A stretch of DNA of 64,000 nucleotides. Source: Variovorax beijingensis (GTDB lineage: Bacteria; Pseudomonadota; Gammaproteobacteria; Burkholderiales; Burkholderiaceae_C). The notes below the pieces were generated by a model. The model was not told the DNA's origin. It was given only the letters and a program-made list of their open reading frames with translations, and did no database searches. The position numbers and the translations under genes are program-made. The stretch lies in the NCBI RefSeq assembly GCF_003951285.1, contig NZ_RXFQ01000001.1, forward strand, positions 310,001-374,000. The letters run 5' to 3'. Of the stretch, positions 30,913 to 40,466 are shown in pieces; the first letter of the stretch is position 1, and every line of letters starts with the position of its first letter.

Positions 30913-32067
30913 ATGGGGGTGACCGCCGGCACGCGCTGGGCTTCGCGCGCGCAGTTCTTTTCGTCCGGCTTCATCTTTGCGACCTGGGGCGTCCATGTTC
31001 CAACCGTCAAGGCGCACTACGGCATCGACGAAGCGCAGCTCGGGCTGGCCCTGCTCGCAGCCGGCGCCGGCGCGATGTTCGGGCTGACCAGCGCCGGCCG
31101 CTGGATCGGCCGCCATGGCGCCCGGCGCATGGCCGCGCTCTGCGGCTGTGTCTACGCCTTGCTGCTTGCCGGCTTGATCGCGATGCCGGGCTATCTTTTC
31201 CTTTTGGCACTGCTGGCGGTCTTCGGCCTTGTGACCAGCGTGTTCGACGTGGCCATCAACACCGAGGCGGCGCAGCTCGAACTGCGCGGCGGCAAGCCCC
31301 TGATGAGCGGCATGCACGGCATGTTCAGCCTGGGCGGGATGGCCGGAGCCGCGAGCGGCAGCGCGGCACTGGCCGCCGGGCTCGGGGCGCAGGCGCATCT
31401 GCTGTGGATTGCTGCGGCGATGGTGCTGGTCGTCGCCTTCTCCTCGATGCACATGCTGCCCAAGCCGCCCATCGCAAGCGATGCGGCTCTGGCCGACCAT
31501 CGCTTCCGGCTGCCCCGCGGCGCACTGGCGGTGCTGGGCGTGCTCGCCGCGCTGGGCCTGATTGCGGAGGGCGCCATCTACGACTGGAGCGTGCTCTACA
31601 TGCAGCAGGAACTCGGCAGCCCGCAAAAGCAGGCCGCGCTGGCCTACGCGAGCTTCTCCGCCGCCATGGCAGCCGCGCGCTTCGGCGGCGACGCCATGCG
31701 CGCGCGCTTTTCGCCGACTGCGCTGCTGCGCGGCAGCGGCATTCTTGCGGCGGCGGCCATGACGCTGGTGCTGCTGACCGACCTGCCCTGGCTCGCCCTG
31801 GTCGGGTTTGCAGGCGTCGGCATCGGCTTTGCGAACGTGGTGCCGATCCTGTTCGGCGCCTCGGCGCGCGTGCCCGGCGTCGAACCTGCCATCGGCATTG
31901 CCGCTGTCTCGGCAGTGGCCTACCTGGGTTTCATGGCCGGCCCGGCGGTGATCGGCCTGCTCGCACGGGCCAGTTCGCTGACGGCCGCGCTCTATGTGGT
32001 CGTGGTCTTCGCCGCCGCGCTGGCGGCCTCGGCCCGCTTCACGGGCGACGACGGCAGCCGGGACTGA
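30913..32067 (+). CDS. MFS transporter
   Basis: A 384-residue permease with about 12 membrane helices. The loop between helices 2 and 3 reads GRWIGRHGARRMAAL, close to the MFS motif. The opening WASRAQFFSSGFIFATWGVH and the later SVLYMQQELGSP resemble the YbjJ/FucP-like sugar or drug proton-symporters; no substrate can be named. I use the ATG at 30913; a TTG at 30907 overlaps the previous stop. It ends the maf operon and faces sppA across 21 bp. Confidence 0.85.
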   Translation: MGVTAGTRWASRAQFFSSGFIFATWGVHVPTVKAHYGIDEAQLGLALLAAGAGAMFGLTSAGRWIGRHGARRMAALCGCVYALLLAGLIAMPGYLFLLALLAVFGLVTSVFDVAINTEAAQLELRGGKPLMSGMHGMFSLGGMAGAASGSAALAAGLGAQAHLLWIAAAMVLVVAFSSMHMLPKPPIASDAALADHRFRLPRGALAVLGVLAALGLIAEGAIYDWSVLYMQQELGSPQKQAALAYASFSAAMAAARFGGDAMRARFSPTALLRGSGILAAAAMTLVLLTDLPWLALVGFAGVGIGFANVVPILFGASARVPGVEPAIGIAAVSAVAYLGFMAGPAVIGLLARASSLTAALYVVVVFAAALAASARFTGDDGSRD

Positions 32068-32088
32068 GAGGCGCCCCTGCCGCCGGCC

Positions 32089-33132
32089 TCAGCGCAGCAC
32101 CGGCGTGGCGGACTGCAGCGAGCGCACGGTGGCGGCGCCCATGGCCGCGCCGAATTTCTTTGCGAGCTTCTCGGCCACGTTGTCGCGCCGGGTGTAGTCG
32201 GTGACCTCTTCGGCCTTGATGACTTCACGCGCCACGAAGTCGACATTGCCCAGCTGGTCGGCCAGACCGAACTCGACGGCCTGCTCGCCGCTCCAGAAGA
32301 GGCCGCTGAAAAGCCCCGGGGTGTCGAGCTTGAGCCGGTCGCCGCGACCGTTCTTCACCACGTTGATGAACTGCGTGTGAATCTGGTTCAGCATGGCCTG
32401 GGCATGGGCGCGCTGTGCATCGCTCATCGGGCTGAACGGGTCGAGGAAGCCCTTGTTCTCGCCGGCCGTCAGCAGTCGGCGCTCGACGCCGACCTTTTCC
32501 ATCACGCCGGTGAAGCCGAAGCCGTCCATCAGCACGCCGATGCTGCCGACGATGCTGGCCTTGTCGACGAAGATCTTGTCGGTGGCGGCGGCGATGTAGT
32601 ACGCGGCCGAGGCGCAGGTTTCCTCGACCACCGCGTAGATGGGCTTCTTGTGCTTGGCCTTCAGGCGCTTGATCTCGTCGCTGATGATGCCCGCCTGCAC
32701 GGGGCTTCCGCCCGGCGAATTGATCAGCAGCACGATGCCCTTGGCGCCCTCGTCCTCGAAGGCGGTCTTCATGGCTGCGATCACGAATTCCGCGCTCGCG
32801 TCGCCGCCATTGGCGATCTCGCCCTTGATCTCGACCACCGCCGTGTGGGCCGTGGTCTTGGCGGTGCTCGGCGTGCTGCGCGACATCGCCAGCCAGACCA
32901 GGAAGATGAAGAAGGCGAGCCACGACAGACGCGTGAAGGTCTTCCAGCGGCGCGCCGCCTTCTGCTCGTTCAGCGAAGCGAAGGCGAGTTTCTCGAGCGT
33001 TGCGCGCTCCCATCCGGGACGCTGCGTGGGGTCTTTGGCCATGTTTCTCGGCGCGCCCTGCGAGGACGCAATGGGGGTGGCCGGCTCAAAAGGATCAAAA
33101 CCTTCGGGTTCCGTACGGTTCGGGTCGGTCAT
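32089..33132 (-). CDS. sppA: Signal peptide peptidase SppA-like protease (S49)
   Basis: A 347-residue membrane protease of the single-domain (36K) type. One helix at about 69-84 anchors it; the rest is periplasmic. The catalytic Ser175 lies in EETCASAAYYIA and Lys191 in DKASIVGSIGV; VLLINSPGGSP is the oxyanion strand. It likely degrades leftover signal peptides or membrane peptides. The ATG at 33132 is used; the preceding TTG is ignored. It is two bases after the Rieske gene and ends the rluC-gph operon. Confidence 0.92.
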   Translation of the reverse strand: MTDPNRTEPEGFDPFEPATPIASSQGAPRNMAKDPTQRPGWERATLEKLAFASLNEQKAARRWKTFTRLSWLAFFIFLVWLAMSRSTPSTAKTTAHTAVVEIKGEIANGGDASAEFVIAAMKTAFEDEGAKGIVLLINSPGGSPVQAGIISDEIKRLKAKHKKPIYAVVEETCASAAYYIAAATDKIFVDKASIVGSIGVLMDGFGFTGVMEKVGVERRLLTAGENKGFLDPFSPMSDAQRAHAQAMLNQIHTQFINVVKNGRGDRLKLDTPGLFSGLFWSGEQAVEFGLADQLGNVDFVAREVIKAEEVTDYTRRDNVAEKLAKKFGAAMGAATVRSLQSATPVLR

Positions 33133-33134
33133 TG

Positions 33135-33506
33135 TCAAAAGCTCAGGGGATGGAGGTTCCAGGCAGTATGCCAGTGCACCACGCCGTCACGTTCGCTGAG
33201 GGCGATCTTCACGAGCCCGCCGCGGCACGGGCCGCCGGCGCATTCGCCGGTGTCCGGCCGATAGACCGCGCCATGGGTGGCACAGAGCAGCCACTGGCCG
33301 CTGTCGTCGAAGAAGCGGTCGGGCTGGAAATCCAGCTCCATTGCCACGTGGCTGCATCGGTTGAGGTAGGCATGCGGCTGCCCTTCGAAGCGCACCGCGA
33401 AGGCGCGGCAGGTTTCGCCGCCATAGACCACGTCGAAGGGCACGGCCCGGCTGCCTTCGACCAGGTCCACGGCATTGCACAGGGGAATGCTCTGTTCGTC
33501 GCTCAT
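33135..33506 (-). CDS. Small Rieske [2Fe-2S] protein
   Basis: A 123-residue soluble protein that is a single Rieske domain. The cluster ligands are Cys51-x-His53 (NRCSHVAM) and Cys75-xx-His78 (LLCATHGAVY). The second motif is followed by GECAGGPCRGGL, the usual Pro-Cys loop variant. It resembles ferredoxin components of ring-hydroxylating oxygenases, but no oxygenase gene is near; stand-alone copies occur in this operon in related bacteria. Function is unknown. It is 10 bp after gph and 2 bp before sppA. Confidence 0.92.
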   Translation of the reverse strand: MSDEQSIPLCNAVDLVEGSRAVPFDVVYGGETCRAFAVRFEGQPHAYLNRCSHVAMELDFQPDRFFDDSGQWLLCATHGAVYRPDTGECAGGPCRGGLVKIALSERDGVVHWHTAWNLHPLSF

Positions 33507-33516
33507 CGCACGATTT

Positions 33517-34188
33517 TCAGGCGTTGTCCAGAAGCCATGCCTCCAGGCTGGCCACCGTGTGGGCGACGAACAGCGGCTTCAGTTCGTCGAAGCTCTCGGG
33601 CTCGTGCGCGCCGTAGCTCACGCCCACGCTCGCGCAGCCGGCATTGAGCGCCAGCTGCAGATCGTGCGTGGTGTCGCCGATCATCAGGGTGCGTTCGGGC
33701 GGCACCTCGAGCTCTTCCATGAGTTCCAGCAGCATGCGCGGGTGCGGCTTGCCGAAGGTCTCGTCGGCGGTGCGCGAGGCGTCGAAACGGTCGCGCAGCG
33801 CGACCGACTTCAGCGCCTCGTTCAAGCCGCGGCGCGACTTGCCCGTGGCCACGGCGAGCTTGTGGCCGCGCGCGCGCAGGGCATCGATCATCTGCAGCAC
33901 GCCGTCGAACAGCACGAGGTCGTCCTGGTGCTGCAGATAGTGGTAACGGTAACGGGCGCCGAGCTCGGCGTATTTTTCCTTCGGCACATCGGGCGCGGCG
34001 CGCGCCAGGGCCTCGGCCAGGCCCAGGCCGATCACCCATGCGGCGTCGTTCTCGCTCGGCTTGGCGCCGCCGACGTCGATCACCGCTGCCTGGATGCAGC
34101 GCACGATGAGCCGCGTGGAGTCGTAGAGCGTGCCGTCCCAATCGAAGGCGATCAGGTCGAAGCGCAGGGGTCTGGAGGAATCAGTCAT
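33517..34188 (-). CDS. gph: HAD-family hydrolase, phosphoglycolate phosphatase-like
   Basis: A 223-residue HAD phosphatase. Motif I is FDWDGTLYDS (Asp16 nucleophile, Asp18 acid), motif II is AVATGKS, the motif III lysine lies in FGKPHPRML and motif IV is MIGDTTHDLQ. The helical cap follows motif I. Phosphoglycolate is the classical substrate of the group; the exact one cannot be told from sequence. It overlaps rluC by 8 bp and precedes the Rieske gene by 10 bp. Confidence 0.87.
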   Translation of the reverse strand: MTDSSRPLRFDLIAFDWDGTLYDSTRLIVRCIQAAVIDVGGAKPSENDAAWVIGLGLAEALARAAPDVPKEKYAELGARYRYHYLQHQDDLVLFDGVLQMIDALRARGHKLAVATGKSRRGLNEALKSVALRDRFDASRTADETFGKPHPRMLLELMEELEVPPERTLMIGDTTHDLQLALNAGCASVGVSYGAHEPESFDELKPLFVAHTVASLEAWLLDNA

Positions 34189-35293
34189 TGGCCGTGGGAG
34201 TGGGATGTTGGGCGAGCGCTTCGATCGCCTGGGGTGGCATCAACGCGTGCAGTTCGGGTGGCAGGCCGGCTTGCAGCGCCACGCGCTCGCCCGTGGCGGG
34301 GTGGTTGAACTGCAGTCGCCATGCATGCAGGAACATGCGCTTGAGGCCGAGTTTTTGCAACACGCGCTGGCGCTCGAAGTCGCCGTACTTGTCATCGCCC
34401 GCAATCGCATGGCCGGCCGATGCAAGGTGCACGCGGATCTGGTGGGTGCGTCCGGTCTTGATGGTGACCGCCAGCAGCGACAGCGGCGCGGCGTCGCCCG
34501 GCAGCGTGAGCCGCGCCAGCACGCGCACCAGCGTCACGGCCCGCATGGCGTCGGGATGGTCCTTGGCGACCACCCGCACGCGGCGCTCGCCGGCACCCGC
34601 GCCGTCGCCCGGCAGCAGGTACTTGGCGAGCGGCGCATCGAGCACCTTCTTGTTGGCGGGCCAGGCGCCCTCGACCAGCGCAAGGTAGGTCTTGCCAGTC
34701 TCGCGTTCGCGGAACTGGTCCTGCAGCGCCACGAGCGCGCTGCGCTTCTTGGCCACCAGCAGGATGCCCGAGGTCTCGCGGTCGAGCCGGTGCACCAGCT
34801 CCAGGAACCTGGCGCCCGGGCGCGCCGTCCGCAGCTGTTCGATCACGCCAAAGCTCACGCCGCTGCCGCCGTGCACGGCCACGCCGGCGGGCTTGTCGAT
34901 GGCCAGCACGGCGTCGTCCTCCAGCAGCACCGGGAATTCGCGCGCCGGCGCGGGCGGCGTGGCGCCCTCTTCGGCGCGCGGCGATATCCGTATGGGAGGC
35001 AGCCGCAGCACGTCGCCGGCCTCGATGCGGGTTTCGGCCTGCGCCCGCCCCTTGTTGATGCGCACCTCGCCCGACCGGATGATCCGGTAGACATGCGTCT
35101 TGGGCACGCCCTTCAGATGGCGGAACAGGAAGTTGTCGAGCCGCTGGCCCGCAGATTCCGCATCGACGGTGATGAACTTGATGGCCGCATGCGGCGCGCC
35201 GGCCTCCGCCGCTGCCTTTTGAACTGCGGGATCTGGAACTGCGGGATTTGGAGCGGCCGCGGGGCTTCGCTTCGCACCTATAATGTTTTTCAC
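34181..35293 (-). CDS. rluC: 23S rRNA pseudouridine synthase RluC
   Basis: A 370-residue RluA-family enzyme; RluC makes pseudouridines 955, 2504 and 2580 of 23S rRNA. An S4 domain (about 48-105, RLDNFLFRHLKGVPKTHVYR) precedes the catalytic domain with Asp171 in HRLDRETSGIL. The N terminus contains two imperfect copies of a 15-bp unit coding PAVPD/PAVQK. The start is GTG at 35293, the only choice before the S4 domain. Adjacency to rne, in divergent orientation, is also seen in E. coli and many others. Confidence 0.94.
   Translation of the reverse strand: MKNIIGAKRSPAAAPNPAVPDPAVQKAAAEAGAPHAAIKFITVDAESAGQRLDNFLFRHLKGVPKTHVYRIIRSGEVRINKGRAQAETRIEAGDVLRLPPIRISPRAEEGATPPAPAREFPVLLEDDAVLAIDKPAGVAVHGGSGVSFGVIEQLRTARPGARFLELVHRLDRETSGILLVAKKRSALVALQDQFRERETGKTYLALVEGAWPANKKVLDAPLAKYLLPGDGAGAGERRVRVVAKDHPDAMRAVTLVRVLARLTLPGDAAPLSLLAVTIKTGRTHQIRVHLASAGHAIAGDDKYGDFERQRVLQKLGLKRMFLHAWRLQFNHPATGERVALQAGLPPELHALMPPQAIEALAQHPTPTAND
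35279..35284 (+). promoter_or_regulatory. Candidate -10 element for rne
   Basis: TATAAT in CACCTATAATGTTT lies within the first codons of rluC on the other strand. If used, transcription starts near 35291 and the rne leader is about 560 nt. The -35 region is GC-rich with no good match, so evidence is the perfect -10 and the position only. Confidence 0.35.
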
Positions 35294-35852
35294 CAGCGCG
35301 GTCGTGTAAGTGCTTGATTAGACAGAAGTTTAGATCACTGCAGTCAAACACCCAGGACCATGCTGTGAGGTCGATGCCGCTTTGGCGCCGAACCTGCAAA
35401 CCCCGCGCAATTGCGCAAAGTGGCAGGCGTGGCGCCCAAGTCAAGCCGACACCCACGAAACACCGATACGGAATACCCAGCCGGCAGCTTCCAAGCTGCC
35501 GGCGGATCGAAGCGAGTCCCTTGTGTTGATGCTGCTGATTCAAATGTGCCTGCGCTGGCCCACCTGGCTTCTGCCAGCGGCCTCAGGCATTGAATCATCC
35601 GCACCGCGCGCCACCACTGCGCAACCGGCTATCAATAAGATAGCTGCTCAACACCGAATCTGGCTCGCGCCCATCCACGCGCCCCCACCCCGGCTGTCTT
35701 CTTGAGCTGACGCTCAAGAGGCCTGTTCGCGCTCGACGCGGCAGCGACAACATCCGGGGCCAAGCGGCAATTCCCCTCGTTTCGCGGGCGTCGTCCGTGC
35801 ATCGTTGGCCCGTCATGGGCCTGTAGAACGATACATATAAGGACAACGCATC
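35294..35852 (+). promoter_or_regulatory. 559-bp structured leader region of rne
   Basis: No credible gene is seen. On the + strand it has a GCGCAATTGCGC palindrome (35405-35416), a perfect 10-bp hairpin GCCGGCAGCT-TCCA-AGCTGCCGGC-type (35480-35503), a CGCTGGC/GCCAGCG stem near 35553-35579, a GCTATC repeat (35628-35644), CTTGAGC-TGAC-GCTCAAG (35701-35718) and GGCCC-GTCAT-GGGCC (35807-35821). AAGGA at 35840-35844 serves rne. In enterobacteria RNase E represses its own mRNA through a long folded leader; the same is likely here, but the structures are not the Rfam element I know. Confidence 0.55.
35628..35644. repeat. Short palindromic repeat GCTATC-N5-GATAGC
   Basis: GCTATC (35628-35633) and GATAGC (35639-35644) form a perfect 6-bp inverted repeat around AATAA, followed by TGCTCAAC. 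This is the form of a small palindrome found many times between genes in Comamonadaceae. It lies inside the rne leader. Confidence 0.5.
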
Positions 35853-38800
35853 ATGAAGCGGATGCTGATCAATGCCACGCAGGCCGAAGAACGCCGCCTG
35901 GCCATCGTCGACGGGCAAAAGCTCCTCGACTACGAAATCGAGATCGAAGGGCGCGAACAGCGCAAGGGCAACATCTACAAGGCCGTCGTGACGCGCGTCG
36001 AGCCCTCGCTCGAAGCCTGTTTCGTCGACTACGGCGAAGACCGCCACGGCTTCCTGCCGTTCAAGGAAATCTCCAAGCAATACTTCGCCGAAGGCGTTTC
36101 CGCCAACCAGGCGCGCATCCAGGACGTCATCAAGGAAGGCCAGGAACTGGTCGTCCAGGTCGAGAAGGAAGAACGCGGCAACAAGGGTGCGGCCCTCACC
36201 ACCTTCATCTCGCTGGCCGGCCGCTATGTGGTGCTGATGCCCAACAACCCGCGCGGCGGCGGCGTGAGCCGGCGCATCGAGGGCGACGACCGCGCCGAAC
36301 TCAAGGAGGCGATGGACCAGCTCGAGTACCCCAAGGGCATGAGCATCATCGCGCGCACCGCCGGCATCGGCCGCTCGGCCCCTGAACTCCAATGGGACCT
36401 GAACTACCTGCTCAAGCTGTGGACCGCCATCGACGGCGCCGCCAAGGGCGGCAAGGGTGCCTTCCTGATCTACCAGGAATCGTCGCTCGTCATCCGCGCG
36501 ATTCGTGACTACTTCAATCACGACATCGGCGACATCCTGATCGACACCGACGACATCTACGAGCAGGCGCAGCAGTTCATGGCGCACGTCATGCCCGAGC
36601 ATGCCGCCCGCGTGAAGCGCTACCGCGACGACGCGGCGCTGTTCAGCCGCTTCCAGATCGAGCACCAGATCGAATCGGCCTACGCCCGCACCGTGCAGCT
36701 GCCCTCGGGCGGCGCCATCGTGATCGACCACACCGAGGCGCTGGTCTCGGTCGACGTGAACTCGGCCCGCGCCATCAAGGGCGGCGACATCGAGGAAACC
36801 GCCACGCGCACCAACCTCGAAGCCGCCGACGAAGTGGCGCGCCAGATGCGCCTGCGCGACCTGGGCGGCCTGATCGTCATCGACTTCATCGACATGGACG
36901 AGTCGAAGAACCGCCGCGAAGTCGAAAGCCGCCTGCGCGACGCACTGCGGCAAGACCGCGCCCGCGTGCAGTTCGGCTCGATCAGCAAGTTCGGCCTGAT
37001 GGAGATGAGCCGCCAGCGCCTGAAGCCGGCGCTCAGCGAAGGCTCGTCGATCCCCTGCCCGCGCTGCGGCGGCTCGGGCCACATCCGCGACACCGAATCG
37101 AGCGCGCTGCAGATCCTGCGCATCATTCAGGAAGAGTGCCTGAAGGACAACACGGCCGCCGTGCACGTGCAGGTACCGGTCGAGGTGGCCTCGTTCCTGC
37201 TGAACGAAAAGCGCCCCGAGATCGCCAAGATCGAGCTCAAGCAGCGCGTCACCGTGCTGATGGTGCCCAACAAGACGCTCGAAACGCCGAACTACAAGCT
37301 CGAGCGCCTGAAGCACGACGATCCGCGCCTGGACCACATCGAAGCCAGCTACAAGATGGCCGACGAGATCGAGGACCCCACCTCGGTCACGCGCCGCTCG
37401 CAGGAGCCCACCAACAAGCAGACGCCGGTCATCAAGGGCGTGCTGCCCGATGCGCCCGCACCCGTGGTGCCGCCCCGGCCCGAACCGGTGCGCACGCCGG
37501 CCGCCGTGGCCCCGGCACCGGTCGCGCCGCCCGTCGCGAGCGCACCGGCACCGGCCGAGACCGGCTTCTTCGCCCGCATCAAGAGCTGGTTCGGCGGCAC
37601 GCCGGCACCGGCACCCGCACCGGCCGTGATCCCCGTCGAGCCCCCGAAGCCCACGCGCCGTGATGGCGGCCGCCCGGGCCGCGACGGCGAAGCACGCGGC
37701 GCCCGCGATGGCGAACAGCGCCGCGGTGGCCGCGGCGGCGAAGGCCGCGGTGAAAACGGCAGCCGCTCCGGTGGCCGCGACGGCGAACGCCGCGGCGGCC
37801 GCGGTGGCGAGCGCCGCGAAGGACGCGGCAGCGAGACCCGCAGCGAAGCCGCCCAGCCGCGCGAACAACGCGAACCCCGCGAACCCCGCGAGCTCCGCGA
37901 ACCGCGCGAGCCCCGTGAAGCACGCGGCCCGCGCGACGGCGAACAGCGCCGCGGTGGCCGCGGCGAGCGCCGCGAAGGCGAAGGCCGCGAAGCACGGCCG
38001 GCACCGGCCGAGCTGATCGACGGCAACCTCGAAGCCCAGCAACTGGCATCGGGCGCACCGGCCGGCGAGGAAGGCAATGCGCCGGCAGAACGCGCGCCGC
38101 GCGCCCGCGGCGAACGTCGGGAACGCGGTGAACGTAGCGAGCGGGCCGAGCGCGGCGAGCGCAATGGCACCGAAGCACCGCGTGACGCATCCGGCGGCGA
38201 CAACGTCGCCCCGCAGGACGGCGCACAGGCCGAACGTGCGCCGCGTGGCGGCCGCGAAGAACGCGCGCCGCGAGGCGAGCGCAACGACGGCCGCCGCGAG
38301 CGCCGCAGCGAAGGCCAGCCGCGTTTTGCCAACGGCGAGGCGCCGGCCAATCTCGACGAAGCAGACATCCGCATCGCCGAGGCAGCCGAGATGGCACCGG
38401 CCAGTGAAGGCGAAGCCGGCACCGGCGAGCAGCAGGCACCGCGCCGCGAAGGCGAAGAGCGCCGCGGCCGTTCGCGCGACCGCTACGGCCGCGACCGCCG
38501 CGAACGCGGTCCGCGCGATGACAGCGAAGCCAGCGTGGCCGGCGCATCGGCCGACAACGCCGACGCCGGCGAAGCACCGGCACGCCAGCAGCCCCAGCCG
38601 CTGGCCATGGCCGAACGCGCCGCGGTGCCCGAAGAAGAAGCACGCGAACCGGCACCGCGGAGCTACTTCGATCGGCCGGCTGCAGCAGTTCCTGCCGCTC
38701 CCGCAGCTCCCGCAGCCACGGTTGCTGCAGTCGCGGCGGCACCTGTCGCCGTCGAGAGCAGCAGCAAGCCCGCGGCTGCGGCCAACGGCCGTGCACTGCC

Positions 38801-39071
38801 GAAGGTGCAACCCTTCGAGTTGCCGCTGACCGAACTCGCGCAGATCGCCGAGAGCTCGGGCCTGCAATGGGTGAACTCGGATGCCGAGCGCATTGCACAG
38901 GCCCGCGCAGCGATCGCGGCCGAGCCGAAGCCGGTGCATGTGCCGCGCGAGCGCCCGCCTGCGATCGTGCTCGACGACGGTCCGCTGGTGCTGGTTGAAA
39001 CTCGCCGCGAACTCGGCGCGATGACGCTGCCGTTCGAAAAGGCGCCGTCCGATGCGCAAGGCGTGAACTGA
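35853..39071 (+). CDS. rne: Ribonuclease E
   Basis: A 1072-residue endonuclease, the core of RNA decay and rRNA/tRNA processing. It has an S1 domain (about 38-120, [20 protein letters not shown]), a DNase I-like catalytic domain with Asp301 ([10 protein letters not shown]) and Asp344 (IVIDFIDM), and the Zn-link Cys402-Cys405 (PCPRCGGSG), all as in E. coli. From about residue 510 to 980 it is disordered, with many Arg/Gly/Glu/Ala repeats ([17 protein letters not shown]); this part should bind RNA and partner proteins. A short conserved tail follows ([20 protein letters not shown]). The ATG at 35853 has AAGGA. Confidence 0.97.
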   Translation: MKRMLINATQAEERRLAIVDGQKLLDYEIEIEGREQRKGNIYKAVVTRVEPSLEACFVDYGEDRHGFLPFKEISKQYFAEGVSANQARIQDVIKEGQELVVQVEKEERGNKGAALTTFISLAGRYVVLMPNNPRGGGVSRRIEGDDRAELKEAMDQLEYPKGMSIIARTAGIGRSAPELQWDLNYLLKLWTAIDGAAKGGKGAFLIYQESSLVIRAIRDYFNHDIGDILIDTDDIYEQAQQFMAHVMPEHAARVKRYRDDAALFSRFQIEHQIESAYARTVQLPSGGAIVIDHTEALVSVDVNSARAIKGGDIEETATRTNLEAADEVARQMRLRDLGGLIVIDFIDMDESKNRREVESRLRDALRQDRARVQFGSISKFGLMEMSRQRLKPALSEGSSIPCPRCGGSGHIRDTESSALQILRIIQEECLKDNTAAVHVQVPVEVASFLLNEKRPEIAKIELKQRVTVLMVPNKTLETPNYKLERLKHDDPRLDHIEASYKMADEIEDPTSVTRRSQEPTNKQTPVIKGVLPDAPAPVVPPRPEPVRTPAAVAPAPVAPPVASAPAPAETGFFARIKSWFGGTPAPAPAPAVIPVEPPKPTRRDGGRPGRDGEARGARDGEQRRGGRGGEGRGENGSRSGGRDGERRGGRGGERREGRGSETRSEAAQPREQREPREPRELREPREPREARGPRDGEQRRGGRGERREGEGREARPAPAELIDGNLEAQQLASGAPAGEEGNAPAERAPRARGERRERGERSERAERGERNGTEAPRDASGGDNVAPQDGAQAERAPRGGREERAPRGERNDGRRERRSEGQPRFANGEAPANLDEADIRIAEAAEMAPASEGEAGTGEQQAPRREGEERRGRSRDRYGRDRRERGPRDDSEASVAGASADNADAGEAPARQQPQPLAMAERAAVPEEEAREPAPRSYFDRPAAAVPAAPAAPAATVAAVAAAPVAVESSSKPAAAANGRALPKVQPFELPLTELAQIAESSGLQWVNSDAERIAQARAAIAAEPKPVHVPRERPPAIVLDDGPLVLVETRRELGAMTLPFEKAPSDAQGVN

Positions 39072-39107
39072 AGCAGCCCGGGCCGAGGGCCCGGGAGCAA
39101 TGAAGAA

Positions 39108-39133
39108 CGGCGCCACATCGGCGCCGTTTTTTT
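39108..39133 (+). terminator. Rho-independent terminator of rne
   Basis: CGGCGCC (39108-39114), loop ACATC, GGCGCCG (39120-39126), then seven T. It lies 37 bp past the rne stop. An extra GC-rich hairpin (CCCGGGCC-GAG-GGCCCGGG at about 39077-39096) is just upstream. Confidence 0.85.
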
Positions 39134-39181
39134 ATGGGGAATGCAAGAGCGGCAAACGCCGCAGCGCGGGGCCGATGCCGG

Positions 39182-40465
39182 TCAGGCCTTTTCGGTCTGC
39201 GCCGCGCGCTTCCAGGCCGCTGCGGCCTGCTCTTCGTCGCCGCGCGTTTCGGCCAGTTCGGCCAGTGCCAGCCAGGCGCGCCGGTACAGCTCCGTGTCCT
39301 GCAGGCCCAGGCCGGCCTGCATCAGCAGCTGCTGGGCCTTGCCCCAGAGCTGGCGCTTCATGCAGGCCATGCCCGCGAGGTACTGCAGGTTGGGATCGCG
39401 CGGGTTGTTGCGCTGCGCCGTTTCGATGCGGGCCAGCCAATCGGCATCCACCGAGTCGAGCCCCGCCTCGAGCGCGCGCGCCATCTTGACGCGCAGCGTA
39501 TCGCCCAGGCCCCGGGGCTGCGACACCATGCGCTCCCAGGCCGGCAGCAGCCAGCCGCGCGCCAGCGACAGGTCGCCGCGCAGCGCCACCATGCGTTGGG
39601 CGGCGTGAATCGCGACCTCGGGCATTTCGCGCTCGGCGGCGTCGAGCTCGGCCCAGGCGCGAAGCAGTTGCGCCGGGTCATGCGCGCCCGACAGCAGTTC
39701 GGTGGCAAGGCCGCGCACGATGCTCTGCGCCGCGGCATCGGAAAACGCCCGGTGCTTGGCGAGCAGGCGCGCCGTTTCCAGCGCTTCGAGCGTGCGCCCG
39801 TCCTGGCGGGCCGCCTTCAGGCGGATGCGCAGCGCGAGCGTTCGCCGCTGCACGCCTTGGGGAAGCTCCTCGAGCCGGGCCAGGGCCCCCGCGGGATCGC
39901 GGTCTTCGAGTGCCCATCGCGCAGCGCGCAGCTGCACGCCCTCGCGCGTTTCGGGACTGGCCAGCACGTTGCGGTCGACGCTTTCGTTGAGCGCCTGTTG
40001 CAGATGCGCATCGCGCGCGGGCCGGTCCTGCAGGGCCTGCGCGCTCTCGGCGGCCAGCAGGTGCGACAGCACGCGAACCTGCTGGGCCTGCGGCAGGCTC
40101 GCGCCGAGCGCAGCCAGCGTTTTTTCCTGCACCAGCGCGGCTTGCGCGGCCTTGCGCGCGCGCGAGAAGCGGCCCGACAGCAGCTGCACCATGGCGTCCA
40201 GCAGGGCCGAGTGCAGCATGCGTTCCTTTTGCTGCAGCCGCCATTGGCGCGCCTGGGTCGGAAGCGAGAACAACGCCGCCAGGCCGCGCAATGCAAGATG
40301 GAGCAGCGCGAACGCGGCCAGCAGGATGACCAGCACCAGGTTCAGCGACAGGTCGACGCGCCAGGGCGGCCAGAACACGGTGATCGTGCCCTGGTTGTTG
40401 CCCGCGAACAGCGCCACCGCCGCCGCGACGGCGAACAGCGCGAGGAGCCAGAGCGCGGCTCTCAC
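39182..40465 (-). CDS. hemY: HemY, TPR membrane protein of the heme operon
   Basis: A 427-residue inner-membrane protein with two N-terminal helices (about 3-20 and 41-60) and a TPR-like helical domain. The opening TITVFWPPWRVDLSLNLVLV is typical of the HemY N-terminal family. It is not the protoporphyrinogen oxidase also called HemY in Gram-positives; a role in organising heme synthesis is proposed but unproven. The start is GTG at 40465, one base after the hemX stop. It ends the hemCDXY operon and converges on rne. Confidence 0.9.
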   Translation of the reverse strand: MRAALWLLALFAVAAAVALFAGNNQGTITVFWPPWRVDLSLNLVLVILLAAFALLHLALRGLAALFSLPTQARQWRLQQKERMLHSALLDAMVQLLSGRFSRARKAAQAALVQEKTLAALGASLPQAQQVRVLSHLLAAESAQALQDRPARDAHLQQALNESVDRNVLASPETREGVQLRAARWALEDRDPAGALARLEELPQGVQRRTLALRIRLKAARQDGRTLEALETARLLAKHRAFSDAAAQSIVRGLATELLSGAHDPAQLLRAWAELDAAEREMPEVAIHAAQRMVALRGDLSLARGWLLPAWERMVSQPRGLGDTLRVKMARALEAGLDSVDADWLARIETAQRNNPRDPNLQYLAGMACMKRQLWGKAQQLLMQAGLGLQDTELYRRAWLALAELAETRGDEEQAAAAWKRAAQTEKA

Positions 40466-40466
40466 G

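Noticed and set aside
37640..38560. CRISPR-like or tandem-repeat array in rne
   Set aside because: The repeats are irregular codon-level repeats in the coding frame of the disordered RNase E tail, without spacers.
35595..39116. A 1173-codon open frame on the - strand opposite rne
   Set aside because: The + strand is unambiguous RNase E. The antisense frame is biased in composition (Phe/Ala/Arg runs) and matches no family.
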